From positions 1 through 9,906 of the forward strand of contig JAAYEY010000041.1 of NCBI GenBank assembly GCA_012728505.1: a DNA stretch of 9,906 bases. Direction: 5' to 3'. Positions 1-7,011 of this stretch are shown here, piece after piece. This DNA is from Synergistaceae bacterium. GTDB lineage: Bacteria > Synergistota > Synergistia > Synergistales > Synergistaceae. The translations under genes were made by a program, and so were the position numbers. The notes under the pieces are model-generated. The model saw nothing but the letters and a program-made list of their open reading frames with translations, had not been told where the DNA came from and did no database searches. Every line of letters starts with the position of its first letter. The first letter of the stretch is position 1.

Positions 1-782
1 ACTATGGGGTTGTGGAGATGGTGCCACGTTGTGTTCTTATCACATGCAGAAACGCAGTTTCCTGATACCATTGCTCCGTCCAGAACTTCATTTGGGTGGA
101 GAAGTGTTGGTAGCCCGGGTCTGAGGTCGCTTGCATAAAGGTATGTGTCATGGAGGAGACCCTGCGTTATACTCATGCAGACGTATACTATCCTTGGGAG
201 ATCGGGGTATTTCGAAGTTTCTTCAAAAGCGTCTCCCTTTTCAAATATCTGTACTTCATCAGCCTTCCAGCTGTTTTCTGAGCAGCAGTGTGCCAGGTAT
301 ACGGCAAGCTTCAGACCTGCTTCACGCAGAGCAGCTTCATACTGGTGTTTTTCAAGATTCTCTGTCGGTTCAACATAAAGAACTATGTTGTAAGTCTGTG
401 AAAAAGGAGTATAAAGTGCGCCTGTGCCGCTCATGTCGATAAAACCCTCTTGGAATCCAACAATGGGGCCACAGGTAACTACTGCCGCTCCATCAAGTAC
501 TAGAGTCTCTCCGGTACCCGCTTTCTCCATTGGTGCAAAAAATCCTGGGAAATAGGTGTCTTTGCCAATTTTTACCCTTGGTTCGACAATGTCTTTCACG
601 GGGATAATCCTAGTGCTATCTCCAGGGCAGGCAATGTCGATTTCGACTTTTGAGAAACGCCTGTCTTCCGCTATCACAGCCTCCGCATCTGCCTTGTTGA
701 TGAACAGAGTTCCGCCGGACGTGTATGTTTTTTCGGCGAAAGCAAGGCCGGTGATGTGTATCTTGTGCAGTTCCAGCCGCAT
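1..782 (-). CDS. GrdE-like component B subunit of glycine/sarcosine/betaine reductase (proprotein, 3' part missing)
   Basis: In this family component B binds the amino acid substrate and passes it to the selenoprotein machinery of the reductase, which ends in acetyl phosphate. GrdE is made as a proprotein that cuts itself at an Asn-Cys bond, and the cysteine becomes a pyruvoyl group. The visible 260 residues start MRLELHKIHI, contain IIPVKDIVEPRV (59-70), IVGFQEGFIDMSG (107-119), QGLLHDTYLY (207-216) and the processing motif VSGNCVSACDK (239-249), with Asn242-Cys243. These read like GrdE/GrdG/GrdI; the N-terminus does not resemble proline reductase PrdA. ATG at 782-780 fits the family start and has a strong ribosome site. 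About 170 residues, normally including the rest of the alpha chain, lie beyond the window. Extra cysteines at 104, 166 and 167 look unusual. Which substrate it serves (glycine, sarcosine, betaine or another) cannot be told here; the neighbouring GrdB-type subunit would decide. A CdaR-like regulator is divergent. Confidence 0.85.
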   Translation of the reverse strand, partial: MRLELHKIHITGLAFAEKTYTSGGTLFINKADAEAVIAEDRRFSKVEIDIACPGDSTRIIPVKDIVEPRVKIGKDTYFPGFFAPMEKAGTGETLVLDGAAVVTCGPIVGFQEGFIDMSGTGALYTPFSQTYNIVLYVEPTENLEKHQYEAALREAGLKLAVYLAHCCSENSWKADEVQIFEKGDAFEETSKYPDLPRIVYVCMSITQGLLHDTYLYASDLRPGLPTLLHPNEVLDGAMVSGNCVSACDKNTTWHHLHNPI

Positions 783-789
783 TTAAATT

Positions 790-797
790 CCTCCTTT
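790..797 (-). promoter_or_regulatory. Ribosome binding site of the GrdE-like gene
   Basis: Read on the minus strand this is AAAGGAGG, seven bases before the ATG at 782-780. It is nearly a full complement of the 16S rRNA tail and supports the chosen start. Confidence 0.8.
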
Positions 798-804
798 ATT
801 ATTC

Positions 805-817
805 TTATGTTACATAA
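805..817. repeat. Inverted repeat in the divergent control region (6-base arms, 1-base centre)
   Basis: TTATGT-T-ACATAA is a perfect palindrome lying 23 bases upstream of the GrdE-like start codon. On the minus strand it contains TAACAT (812-807), which could be the -10 element of a weak promoter with TTAGAA 17 bases further upstream. A protein bound here could therefore block the reductase promoter. The promoter and the operator role are inference; the symmetry is seen directly. Short AT-rich palindromes can arise by chance. Confidence 0.4.
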
Positions 818-836
818 TGAGTAATCTAATTCTAAT

Positions 837-857
837 TGCTTTTATGAGTGAAAAGCA
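837..857. promoter_or_regulatory. Candidate operator: inverted repeat with 7-base arms
   Basis: The arms TGCTTTT (837-843) and AAAAGCA (851-857) are perfect inverted copies around a 7-base centre. The 14-base centre-to-centre spacing is compatible with a dimeric helix-turn-helix protein. It lies midway between the two divergent genes, so one bound dimer could influence both promoters. The best candidate ligand is the CdaR-like protein encoded at 925-2088; this is inference from position. Confidence 0.4.
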
Positions 858-870
858 TTATTCTGTTGAA

Positions 871-890
871 TATATATAGAACTATATATA
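871..890. promoter_or_regulatory. AT-rich 20-base palindrome before the CdaR-like gene
   Basis: TATATATAG, two bases AA, then CTATATATA: perfect 9-base arms. It is 35 bases upstream of the GTG start of the regulator gene. A weak promoter-like pair, TTGAAT (866-871) and TATAAA (887-892), spaced 15 bases, overlaps both ends of the palindrome, so binding here could give autoregulation. Its low complexity means that a structural role, such as easy melting, is also possible. Confidence 0.4.
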
Positions 891-924
891 AACATAAAAC
901 TATGCTAATGAACAAAGAAATGGG

Positions 925-2088
925 GTGTTGGCACTGTTTGTAAAAATGGCACAGAATATTGCGAAAAGCACGAGTGAGGTTATAGGATGCGGAGTTCTTG
1001 TTACTGATGAAAATGGGATTATTGTAGGTTGTAACGAAGAAAAAAGAATAGGAGAATCTCACCCCCCGTCCATCAAAGTAATGCAGGAAAACCGTCCTAT
1101 GGCGACATCCTCCATTGATGCTGAGAATTACGGTAATGTGTTTCCAGGATATACCCTCCCCATCCAGCTTTTTGACAGGGTACTTGGATCAGTTTCTATT
1201 GCTGGATTGCCTGAAGATGTAGCCCGTTATGGCCTGTTGGTTCAGAAACAAGCGGAAATAATGTTGCGAGAGCATGCTTTTCTTGAGTCAAACCTTCTTA
1301 GAGAGAGAGCGCTTCGCGATCTTATAGAAAACATTGCATCATACGACCACAGAACCGGAAATGCAGAGCTTGTCATGATACAGGCGAGGGAACTCGGTTT
1401 TAACCTTTCAAGGTGCAGGATTGCGATAGTGGTAGAGATGAATACATGGTCAAAAGAAGGGGCCGAATCTGCTTTTCAAAGGATGCTTCGAGAAATAAAG
1501 ACTAGTTTCTCAAATCCCAGAAACGTGATTTGTCCTCAAGAGAATTACCGTGCCACAATACTTCTATCGCCCAGTTCAGATGGAGACACCCTCAAAATAT
1601 ATAAAGCAGCGGAAACTCTTTCGCAAGATTTTCTGGACAGTATCAAAGATAAGGGCGTCCTGGCGGATGTGGCTGTAGGTTTCTCTGCCTTTGACCTGGG
1701 CGAGCTTTCTAGTTCTTTGATATCAGCAAGGAAATCACTTAGGCTTGCAAAACAACTTGGCATAGGCGGTATCATCAAGTCTGATAAGTTTACAGGGGAG
1801 GCTCTGTTGGATTCACTTCCTGCTGCTGTAAAAGATAATTACGTAGCAAGGACGCTTGGCGGGTTATATTCCAGAAATGATTATGAGGAAATAAAAGACA
1901 CATTTCTTGCATGGTGTGAATCTCCCTTTGCAAGCGGAAATGTGGCTGAAAAGCTTTCTATGCATAGGAACAGCCTCCAGTACAGACTAAAAAAAATACG
2001 CACAATTACCGGAAAAGATCCGTGGAATTTCAAAGATGCTTTTGAATTATGGGCAGCATTTATAATATCTGATATTTCAAAAACATGA
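925..2088 (+). CDS. CdaR/PucR-family transcriptional regulator with sugar-diacid-recognition-type sensor domain
   Basis: A predicted cytoplasmic DNA-binding regulator of 387 residues. Residues about 5-130 match the diacid-recognition sensor of CdaR ([19 protein letters not shown], then [16 protein letters not shown]), a PAS-like ligand-binding fold. Residues about 155-285 fit the degenerate GGDEF-like middle domain. Residues about 315-375 form the PucR C-terminal helix-turn-helix, with the conserved block [19 protein letters not shown] at 340-358. CdaR of E. coli responds to glycerate and sugar diacids, but paralogues have other ligands, so the ligand here is unknown. GTG at 925 is the longest start; TTG at 928 and ATG at 946 are possible, and none has a strong ribosome site (only AAAGAAATGG upstream). 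An in-frame stop at 895-897 limits the N-terminus. It is divergent from the GrdE-like gene, with a 142-base gap holding three inverted repeats, which suggests that it controls that gene. No clear terminator follows it; only a weak 5-base hairpin is seen at 2090-2105. Confidence 0.85.
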   Translation: MLALFVKMAQNIAKSTSEVIGCGVLVTDENGIIVGCNEEKRIGESHPPSIKVMQENRPMATSSIDAENYGNVFPGYTLPIQLFDRVLGSVSIAGLPEDVARYGLLVQKQAEIMLREHAFLESNLLRERALRDLIENIASYDHRTGNAELVMIQARELGFNLSRCRIAIVVEMNTWSKEGAESAFQRMLREIKTSFSNPRNVICPQENYRATILLSPSSDGDTLKIYKAAETLSQDFLDSIKDKGVLADVAVGFSAFDLGELSSSLISARKSLRLAKQLGIGGIIKSDKFTGEALLDSLPAAVKDNYVARTLGGLYSRNDYEEIKDTFLAWCESPFASGNVAEKLSMHRNSLQYRLKKIRTITGKDPWNFKDAFELWAAFIISDISKT

Positions 2089-2141
2089 GAATCTTGCGAG
2101 AGATTATATAGGGAGCCGTGGATTCAAAGACCTGCTAAAGA

Positions 2142-2170
2142 TTGCCCTGCAATTGTCGGGAGTATATAAT
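2142..2170 (+). promoter_or_regulatory. Promoter of leuS-holA
   Basis: TTGCCC (2142-2147), a 17-base spacer and a perfect TATAAT (2165-2170) make a sigma-70-type promoter. Transcription would start near 2177, giving a leader of roughly 45 bases before the ATG at 2222. That is too short for a T-box riboswitch, which many Firmicutes use to control leuS. A second TATAAT at 2180-2185 has no well-spaced -35 element. Confidence 0.6.
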
Positions 2171-2221
2171 ACCTTAGTGTATAATTTATCACGATTTCAT
2201 TTAGCAACGGAGGAGATATAT

Positions 2222-4720
2222 ATGCCGTATGATTTTGGTGTCATTGAACCAAAATGGCAAAAAGAGTGGGCCGAATCGAAAATTTTCGAAGTAGAGGCTG
2301 ATAGAAGCAAAGAAAAATTTTATTGTCTCGAGATGTTCCCCTATCCAAGCGGGGCACTTCACATGGGGCATTTGCGTAACTACTCCATTGGAGACGTTCT
2401 GTCGAGATTTCTAAGAATGCAAGGTTATAACGTTCTCTATGTGATGGGTTTCGACGCATTTGGAATGCCTGCAGAAAATGCGGCAATAAAAATGAAACTG
2501 CCGCCGGCTGAATGGACATGGAGCAATATTGAACATATGACCCAACAGCTTAAAAGGTCCGGCTACAGTTATGACTGGAGACGCAGAATAGAGACTTGCA
2601 ATGTAAATTACTATAAATGGAACCAGTGGCTTTTCCTTCAATTCTATAAAAAGGGTCTTGTATACCGTAAACATTCCCCCGTTAACTGGTGCGAAGACTG
2701 TAAAACTGTTCTTGCGAATGAGCAGGTGGTTGGAGATGGTGTTTGCTGGCGCTGCAGTACCCCTGTGGTCAAGCGCGGACTGGAACAGTGGTTTATCAAG
2801 ATCACCGATTATGCCCAGGAGCTGGTAGATTGCCTTGATGAACTTGACGGATGGCCGGAGCGCGTCGTAACAATGCAGAGGAATTGGATAGGCAGATCCG
2901 AAGGAGTCCATTTCAAGATGGACATAGCAGAAACAGACCTCAGTATAGAAGCTTTTACCACAAGGATAGATACTATTTTCGGCGTTACCTTTGTCGCAAT
3001 GGCAGCTGAACATCCATTCGTCGAAGCTTTTGCAGAAAAAGTCGGAGGAACCAAGGCTGAAGAGCTTAGGGCATTTGCAAAGAAAATGTCCATGCGCAGC
3101 GCGATTGATCGTACTGCAACGGGTACGGATAAACTGGGGGTTGAGACGGGATTCTACGCAATAAACCCAGTCAACGGCGAGAAAGTCCCGATATGGATTG
3201 CCGACTATATCCTTACAGACTATGGTACCGGCGCAATTATGGGTGTTCCGGCCCATGACCAGAGGGATTTCGATTTTGCAAGAAAATACGAGATACCGGT
3301 AATCCCTGTCGTGAGGCAGGAGGACGGTCCTATCCAGGACGGAGCAACGATGTCTGCATCCGTTGAAGCGGATGGGATAGCCTGTAACTCTGGCGAGTTT
3401 GACGGTCTGCCTACGCCGGAAGCGATAGAAAAGATAGGTGAGTGGTTCGATAAAAAGGGACTTGGTGAGAAACAAGTCCAATTCAGGCTTAAAGACTGGC
3501 TCATCTCCAGACAGCGCTACTGGGGAACGCCTATTCCGATGATTTACTGTGAACACTGTGGGGTCGTTCCTGTGCCGGAGGACCAACTGCCAGTAGAGCT
3601 GCCTCTTGATATTGAAATGCCTGAAAACGGAGGTAACCCGCTAGCCCTCCGTGAAGACTGGATAAATACGAAATGTCCGGTATGCGGCAGACCCGCAAGG
3701 CGTGAGACCGATACGATGGACACTTTTTTCTGTTCTTCTTGGTATTTCAATAGATATACTTCGCCTTGGGAAACAGAATTGCCTTTTAACAAGGAAGATG
3801 CATCTTACTGGATGAACGTCGACCAATATATAGGAGGAATAGAGCACGCATGCCTCCACCTTATCTACGCTAGGTTCTTCACAAAGGTGTGCGCAGACCT
3901 GGGGCTTCTTCCAAAGGACATGAGGGAGCCATTCAAAAGGCTTCTTACTCAGGGAATGGTAATAAAAGATGGAGCAAAAATGTCGAAATCTATTGGTAAT
4001 GTTGTAGATCCTGACATAATAATAAATCAATTTGGTGCTGACACAGCGCGCCTCTTCATTCTTTTTGCCTCCCCACCGGAAAAAGACCTAGACTGGTCTG
4101 AAAGAGGAGTCGAGGGAGCATATCGTTTCCTTGGGCGCGTCTGGCGTCTTGTTGAAAAAAACCTTGAAGAAATCAAATCTGCTTCCAAAGAGCGGGTTTC
4201 AATGAAGGAAATCAAAGAATCCGAAATAAGAGATATAAAACGCATCATCCATAGCACCCTTGATAGGGTCACGAAAGACATAGGTGAAGAACGCCAGTTC
4301 AACACTGCCGTCGCTAGACTTATGGAGCTTACAAACGCTCTAATCAGCTTCAAACCGAAGTCCCAAGAGGCATGGTCTGTAATGAGAGAAGGGACAGAGA
4401 CCTTGCTTTCATGTCTCTCCCCTTTTGCACCGCACATAACAGAAGAGCTCTGGCACATGATAGGAAATGAGACGTTTATATCAGTTGAGAAATGGTTTGA
4501 AGTGGATCAAGATTCTCTTATTGAGGATCAGATTACTGCAGTGCTCCAGATAAACGGCAAAGTACGCGAACAGTTCACCGTGAAGGCAGGTCTGTCGAAA
4601 GAAGATTTTCAGGCGGAAATATTATCAAGGCCAAAGACCCAGGAGAGAATAGAGGGCAAAGAGATAATAAAAATAATATCTATCCCCGGTAAACTGATAA
4701 ATATAGTGGTGAAGGACTGA
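2222..4720 (+). CDS. leuS: Leucyl-tRNA synthetase
   Basis: Cytosolic class I enzyme that joins leucine to tRNA(Leu) using ATP and removes wrongly attached amino acids. It has 832 residues, normal for the bacterial enzyme. The HIGH motif is HMGH (47-50) in [16 protein letters not shown] zinc knuckle follows (Cys157, Cys160, Cys175, Cys178). The CP1 editing domain spans about 225-420, with the threonine-rich TTRIDT (246-251) and [10 protein letters not shown] with the editing Asp346. A second Cys-pair insertion holds Cys443/446 and Cys485/488. The catalytic core has [13 protein letters not shown] (497-509) and KMSKS (586-590), followed by the helical anticodon-binding domain and the C-terminal tail. 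ATG at 2222 is chosen because GGAGGAG (2209-2215) sits 6 bases before it and [13 protein letters not shown] is the family start; an upstream TTG at 2153 would add 23 unrelated residues. The final stop overlaps the holA start by one base. Confidence 0.98.
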   Translation: MPYDFGVIEPKWQKEWAESKIFEVEADRSKEKFYCLEMFPYPSGALHMGHLRNYSIGDVLSRFLRMQGYNVLYVMGFDAFGMPAENAAIKMKLPPAEWTWSNIEHMTQQLKRSGYSYDWRRRIETCNVNYYKWNQWLFLQFYKKGLVYRKHSPVNWCEDCKTVLANEQVVGDGVCWRCSTPVVKRGLEQWFIKITDYAQELVDCLDELDGWPERVVTMQRNWIGRSEGVHFKMDIAETDLSIEAFTTRIDTIFGVTFVAMAAEHPFVEAFAEKVGGTKAEELRAFAKKMSMRSAIDRTATGTDKLGVETGFYAINPVNGEKVPIWIADYILTDYGTGAIMGVPAHDQRDFDFARKYEIPVIPVVRQEDGPIQDGATMSASVEADGIACNSGEFDGLPTPEAIEKIGEWFDKKGLGEKQVQFRLKDWLISRQRYWGTPIPMIYCEHCGVVPVPEDQLPVELPLDIEMPENGGNPLALREDWINTKCPVCGRPARRETDTMDTFFCSSWYFNRYTSPWETELPFNKEDASYWMNVDQYIGGIEHACLHLIYARFFTKVCADLGLLPKDMREPFKRLLTQGMVIKDGAKMSKSIGNVVDPDIIINQFGADTARLFILFASPPEKDLDWSERGVEGAYRFLGRVWRLVEKNLEEIKSASKERVSMKEIKESEIRDIKRIIHSTLDRVTKDIGEERQFNTAVARLMELTNALISFKPKSQEAWSVMREGTETLLSCLSPFAPHITEELWHMIGNETFISVEKWFEVDQDSLIEDQITAVLQINGKVREQFTVKAGLSKEDFQAEILSRPKTQERIEGKEIIKIISIPGKLINIVVKD

Positions 4721-5634
4721 TGCCTTCCCTCCTCCTGATTGCTGCTTCTGGTACCGCGCAGAGACGACTCCTGGAGGAGACAGTTGCTGATTTTGAAAAA
4801 AAAGGATATGCAGTCTCAGGAAGACAGGAGGGGGGAGAATGGGGTTCCCTCCTCTCAGATAATCTATCCGGAGGGCTGTTTGACGAAAACCGTATAGTTA
4901 TCGTTGATTCAGCCCCTCTTTTAGGTTCCTTCCCAGAAAGCCTAGACCCTATGGTAGAAGCTGATTCTCCTGTTGTTATCATACTAGTCTATGATACTGA
5001 GCCGGTAAAAATTTTCCCTGAAAAAACTTTTAAAAGGTGCAGGGTATTAAAAGCAGTTCCCTTCCCTCGTTGGCCCAATGAACGAATAAAATGGACGCTC
5101 AACCTGGCAAAAGAGATGAGAATCAAGCTTGACCACGAAGCTGTCGCCCTGATAGTAGAACTAACTGAGGATCCTGAAGAGATAAGACGAGAGCTTTCAA
5201 GCCTATCTCTGCTTAAGAGAAATGGAACGATAAATGCTGCTGATGTAGAGAACATGTGTTTGGACGACGGTGCAAGAGACCTTCTCAAGCTTCTCGACGG
5301 ATTGTGCGAAGGAGATCACATGAAGGCACTTAAAAGCCTTCATTCAATTTCAAAAAACGGTGATCTGATCCCACTTGTTTCGGCTTTACACAACAGGATG
5401 AGGCTTGCTTGGTACGCTTCAACACATCCAAAGGAAAAAGCACTTTTTGCACAGTCACTCGGAGCAAAAAATTATGCATGGAGAATGGCTGGAAATGCTG
5501 TGGTCAGGTATAGCAGTGAGTCAATTAGCAAGTTTGTACTTGGACTTATTAAGATAAACATAAATGAAAAGAGTGGTACCGGCTCTGGTTGGACTGGACT
5601 TGAGACATTGGTAATAGAATTGATGAGCTGTTAA
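4720..5634 (+). CDS. holA: DNA polymerase III delta subunit (clamp loader)
   Basis: Delta is the subunit of the replicative clamp loader that opens the sliding clamp so that it can be placed on primed DNA. The 304 residues fit the family in length. The N-terminal domain, normally a degenerate ATPase fold, includes FDENRIVIVDSAPLL (54-68) and SPVVIILVYD (83-92). The middle and C-terminal parts show the usual spaced pattern: FPRWPNERIKWTLNLAKEMRIKLDHEAVALIVE (starting near 115), the helix EEIRRELSSLSLL (153-165) and the collar region DLLKLLDGLCEGDHMKALKSL (187-207). Sequence conservation in this family is low, so the call rests on pattern, length and context. It begins in the overlap TGATG with the end of leuS, which suggests translational coupling. 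The neighbouring convergent rpsT is a common partner of holA. A hairpin at 5647-5674 can end its transcript. Confidence 0.85.
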   Translation: MPSLLLIAASGTAQRRLLEETVADFEKKGYAVSGRQEGGEWGSLLSDNLSGGLFDENRIVIVDSAPLLGSFPESLDPMVEADSPVVIILVYDTEPVKIFPEKTFKRCRVLKAVPFPRWPNERIKWTLNLAKEMRIKLDHEAVALIVELTEDPEEIRRELSSLSLLKRNGTINAADVENMCLDDGARDLLKLLDGLCEGDHMKALKSLHSISKNGDLIPLVSALHNRMRLAWYASTHPKEKALFAQSLGAKNYAWRMAGNAVVRYSSESISKFVLGLIKININEKSGTGSGWTGLETLVIELMSC

Positions 5635-5646
5635 AAGACAAACAAA

Positions 5647-5674
5647 ATGGAGGGGTCATCTAAAACCCCTCCAT
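5647..5674. terminator. Bidirectional intrinsic terminator between holA and rpsT
   Basis: A perfect 10-base stem, ATGGAGGGGT (5647-5656) with ACCCCTCCAT (5665-5674), encloses an 8-base loop. Flanking bases ACAAA (5642-5646 region) and TTTGT (5678-5682) can lengthen it. On the minus strand the stem is followed by ATTTTGTTTGTCTTTT, a good U-rich tail for rpsT. On the plus strand the tail is weaker (AGATTTGTAAATTT), so it serves rpsT best and holA second. Confidence 0.85.
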
Positions 5675-5699
5675 AGATTTGTAAATTTAATCAAGTCGC

Positions 5700-5966
5700 T
5701 TAAGCAGAAAGAGACTTGAATCTTGCAGACATCAAAGCTTTGCGGCGAGCCGCTGTATTTCGGTGGACGACGCCCTTTACTACCGCCTTATCCAATATAC
5801 TTTGAGCCTCGTTCAGCTTCTTTGCAGCAAGCTCGGAGTCTTTCTGTTCAACTGCATCCAGCAACTTCTTAACTGCATTCTTGCAGCGACTTTTCCAGAA
5901 GCGGTTATAAATGCGGTTTCTTTCACTTACCAGAACTCGTTTTTTCGCTGATTTCTTATTTGGCAA
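5700..5966 (-). CDS. rpsT: Small ribosomal subunit protein S20
   Basis: S20 (bS20) is a basic, helical protein that binds 16S rRNA early in assembly of the 30S subunit. The 88 residues start MPNKKSAKKR and carry the family signature VHRNTAARRKALM near residues 67-79. The length is typical. The start is TTG at 5966-5964: in this frame the family start PNKKSAKK follows directly, and GGAGGTGA lies about 5 bases upstream on the minus strand. The next in-frame ATG is 14 codons further upstream and would add a non-family leader (MLLYPLCFVKEVTA), so it is rejected. E. coli rpsT also starts with UUG, and S20 there represses its own translation; similar control is possible here. It converges with holA and has its own promoter and terminator. 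Confidence 0.96.
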   Translation of the reverse strand: MPNKKSAKKRVLVSERNRIYNRFWKSRCKNAVKKLLDAVEQKDSELAAKKLNEAQSILDKAVVKGVVHRNTAARRKALMSARFKSLSA

Positions 5967-5998
5967 TGCCGTCACCTCCTTCACAAAACACAGCGGAT

Positions 5999-6028
5999 AT
6001 AGTAGCACACATTTGGCATTTACTGCAA
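5999..6028 (-). promoter_or_regulatory. Promoter of rpsT
   Basis: On the minus strand TTGCAG (6028-6023), an 18-base spacer and TACTAT (6004-5999) form a sigma-70-type promoter. TG one base before the -10 element (TGCTACTAT) gives an extended -10. The start of transcription would be near 5992, with a leader of about 26 bases carrying the ribosome site. Confidence 0.55.
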
Positions 6029-6100
6029 CAACTGTTTCTATTTTACCTTAATTTTCGATCTACCGCATCAAAATCTTGCGATTATAAGATATAATTTTCC

Positions 6101-6129
6101 TTGCTCCATATAGAAGTGTATGTTATATT
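6101..6129 (+). promoter_or_regulatory. Candidate promoter of the rpmH-rnpA-yidD-yidC-jag cluster
   Basis: TTGCTC (6101-6106), a 17-base spacer and TATATT (6124-6129) lie about 60 bases upstream of rpmH. Other AT-rich matches nearby, TATAAT at 6090-6095 and TAAAAT at 6164-6169, lack a well-spaced -35 element. The rest of the 5967-6190 gap holds the divergent rpsT promoter and no recognisable DnaA-box cluster. Confidence 0.45.
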
Positions 6130-6190
6130 TACTAGGTTGCATATACGACAATCATGTTTAGGTTAAAATGAACCACAGGAGGTGTAGTCT

Positions 6191-6325
6191 GTGAAAAGAA
6201 CATATCAGCCCCACAACACCAGACGAAAGCGCTCAATGGGCTTTCTAGTACGATCTGCCTCCCCAAGCGGACGCCGTATTTTAAGAAATCGCCGCCGCAG
6301 GGGTAGAGCGCGTCTTGCTGTCTAA
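6191..6325 (+). CDS. rpmH: Large ribosomal subunit protein L34
   Basis: L34 (bL34) is a very small, Arg-rich protein that binds 23S rRNA in the 50S subunit. The 44 residues read [18 protein letters not shown], then [19 protein letters not shown] and end GRARLAV. This follows the family pattern (MKRTxQP, KR..GF..R, GR..L..RR, GR..L). The start is GTG at 6191, with a very strong ribosome site AGGAGGTG (6177-6184) 6 bases before it. The order rpmH-rnpA-yidD-yidC-jag is a classic conserved bacterial cluster, and the rnpA start lies 6 bases after the rpmH stop. In many bacteria dnaA and the replication origin lie just upstream; here rpsT does instead. Confidence 0.97.
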   Translation: MKRTYQPHNTRRKRSMGFLVRSASPSGRRILRNRRRRGRARLAV

Positions 6326-6331
6326 TCAGCC

Positions 6332-6733
6332 GTGAATTTCGGCTTTTCGTCAGCTGTCAGGCTAAGGCATGGGTGGCAGTTCGACCTTGTATTCCGCACC
6401 GGACATCGTGAAACAGGCGAGCTGGTGCGGTTGTTGTTTGTTGAACGCCCCGGCGAACCTACCCTAATCGGAGTTACAGTCGGACGAAAAACAGCAAATG
6501 CAGCTAGACGTACAAGAGGCCGAAGGTTGATGAGGGAAGCGTTCAGACGTCTTTTGCCTTGGGTAAAAGACGAGGTATGGATCATAGCCTCTTTAAGAGA
6601 AAAGGCGCTGAAAAAATCTTCGAAAGATGTATATATTGATATAGCACGTTCTCTTAAAAGAAGAGGTCTAATGAAGCCAGAATGGCCCGGCTTTGACTGG
6701 CATGCAGATAAAGAAGGTAAAACATGCGCGTAG
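6332..6733 (+). CDS. rnpA: Ribonuclease P protein component
   Basis: RnpA is the small basic protein that helps the RNase P RNA bind and cut the 5' leader from precursor tRNAs. The 133 residues show the family layout: the N-terminal [15 protein letters not shown] (10-24), the strand LIGVTVGRK (45-53) and the signature helix [17 protein letters not shown] (57-73). The usual signature reads RNR..R..RE; here the Asn is Thr (RTR, residues 60-62), while the flanking Arg and the RE pair are kept. The tail after about residue 112 is longer than usual. GTG at 6332 is the first usable start and has no clear ribosome site, so initiation probably depends on ribosomes finishing rpmH just upstream. The end overlaps yidD by 10 bases. 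Confidence 0.93.
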   Translation: MNFGFSSAVRLRHGWQFDLVFRTGHRETGELVRLLFVERPGEPTLIGVTVGRKTANAARRTRGRRLMREAFRRLLPWVKDEVWIIASLREKALKKSSKDVYIDIARSLKRRGLMKPEWPGFDWHADKEGKTCA

Positions 6734-7011
6734 CTTCCATGGCAGGACTTTTTTTTATTAGATTTTACCAGGCGGTGATATCGCCCGTACTGGGGTGTGG
6801 AAAATGCCGTTTCATCCCGACTTGCTCTCAATATACAGCTGAAGCGGTAAAGAAATACGGTCTTTTTTGCGGAGCAGAGTTGGGTGTGCGAAGGATCTTC
6901 CGTTGTGGTCCATGGCATCCGGGAGGTTATGATCCTGTACCCGGGCAGGGAGAAGTAGACAGACGGATTTGGATAGGAAAATTTTTAACACAACTTCGAA
7001 AGGTTAGGTGA
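6724..7011 (+). CDS. yidD: Membrane protein insertion efficiency factor YidD
   Basis: YidD is a small membrane-associated protein that assists YidC-dependent insertion of inner-membrane proteins. Its 95 residues contain the full family core: [11 protein letters not shown] (14-24), [17 protein letters not shown] (25-41), the glycine-rich helix [12 protein letters not shown] (50-61) and a C-terminal GGYDPVP (67-73). Cys25, Cys28, Cys34 and Cys61 are the cysteines in this core. An amphipathic N-terminal segment (about 5-22) probably binds the membrane. ATG at 6724 is preceded by GAAGG and lies inside the end of rnpA. Its stop TGA overlaps the GTG start of yidC (GTGA). Codons 9-11 include a run of eight T (6749-6756), a possible slippage site. 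Confidence 0.95.
   Translation: MRVASMAGLFFIRFYQAVISPVLGCGKCRFIPTCSQYTAEAVKKYGLFCGAELGVRRIFRCGPWHPGGYDPVPGQGEVDRRIWIGKFLTQLRKVR

Noticed and set aside
131..442. Plus-strand open frames across 131-786
   Set aside because: They are antisense to the GrdE-like gene, which has clear family motifs over its full visible length and a strong ribosome site.
2089..2221. Possible T-box riboswitch before leuS
   Set aside because: The promoter at 2142-2170 leaves a leader of only about 45 bases, with no terminator hairpin and no T-box consensus.
3164..3175. Possible oddities in leuS such as the TTRIDT editing motif with Ile in place of the common Pro (residue 249, bases about 2966-2968)
   Set aside because: The Asp and Thr residues needed for editing are present, and I believe hydrophobic residues occur at this place in some other bacterial enzymes, so it does not stand out.
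2411..3586. Long open frame of 391 codons on the minus strand inside leuS
   Set aside because: It is antisense to a clear, full-length leucyl-tRNA synthetase and its translation shows no family features. It is a shadow frame.
6081..6095. Palindrome ATTATA-AGA-TATAAT between rpsT and rpmH
   Set aside because: It gives a TATAAT on each strand, but neither has a -35 element at the right distance, and the area is AT-rich enough for this to be chance.
5967..6190. Replication origin upstream of rpmH
   Set aside because: No cluster of TTATCCACA-like DnaA boxes and no dnaA gene are seen.
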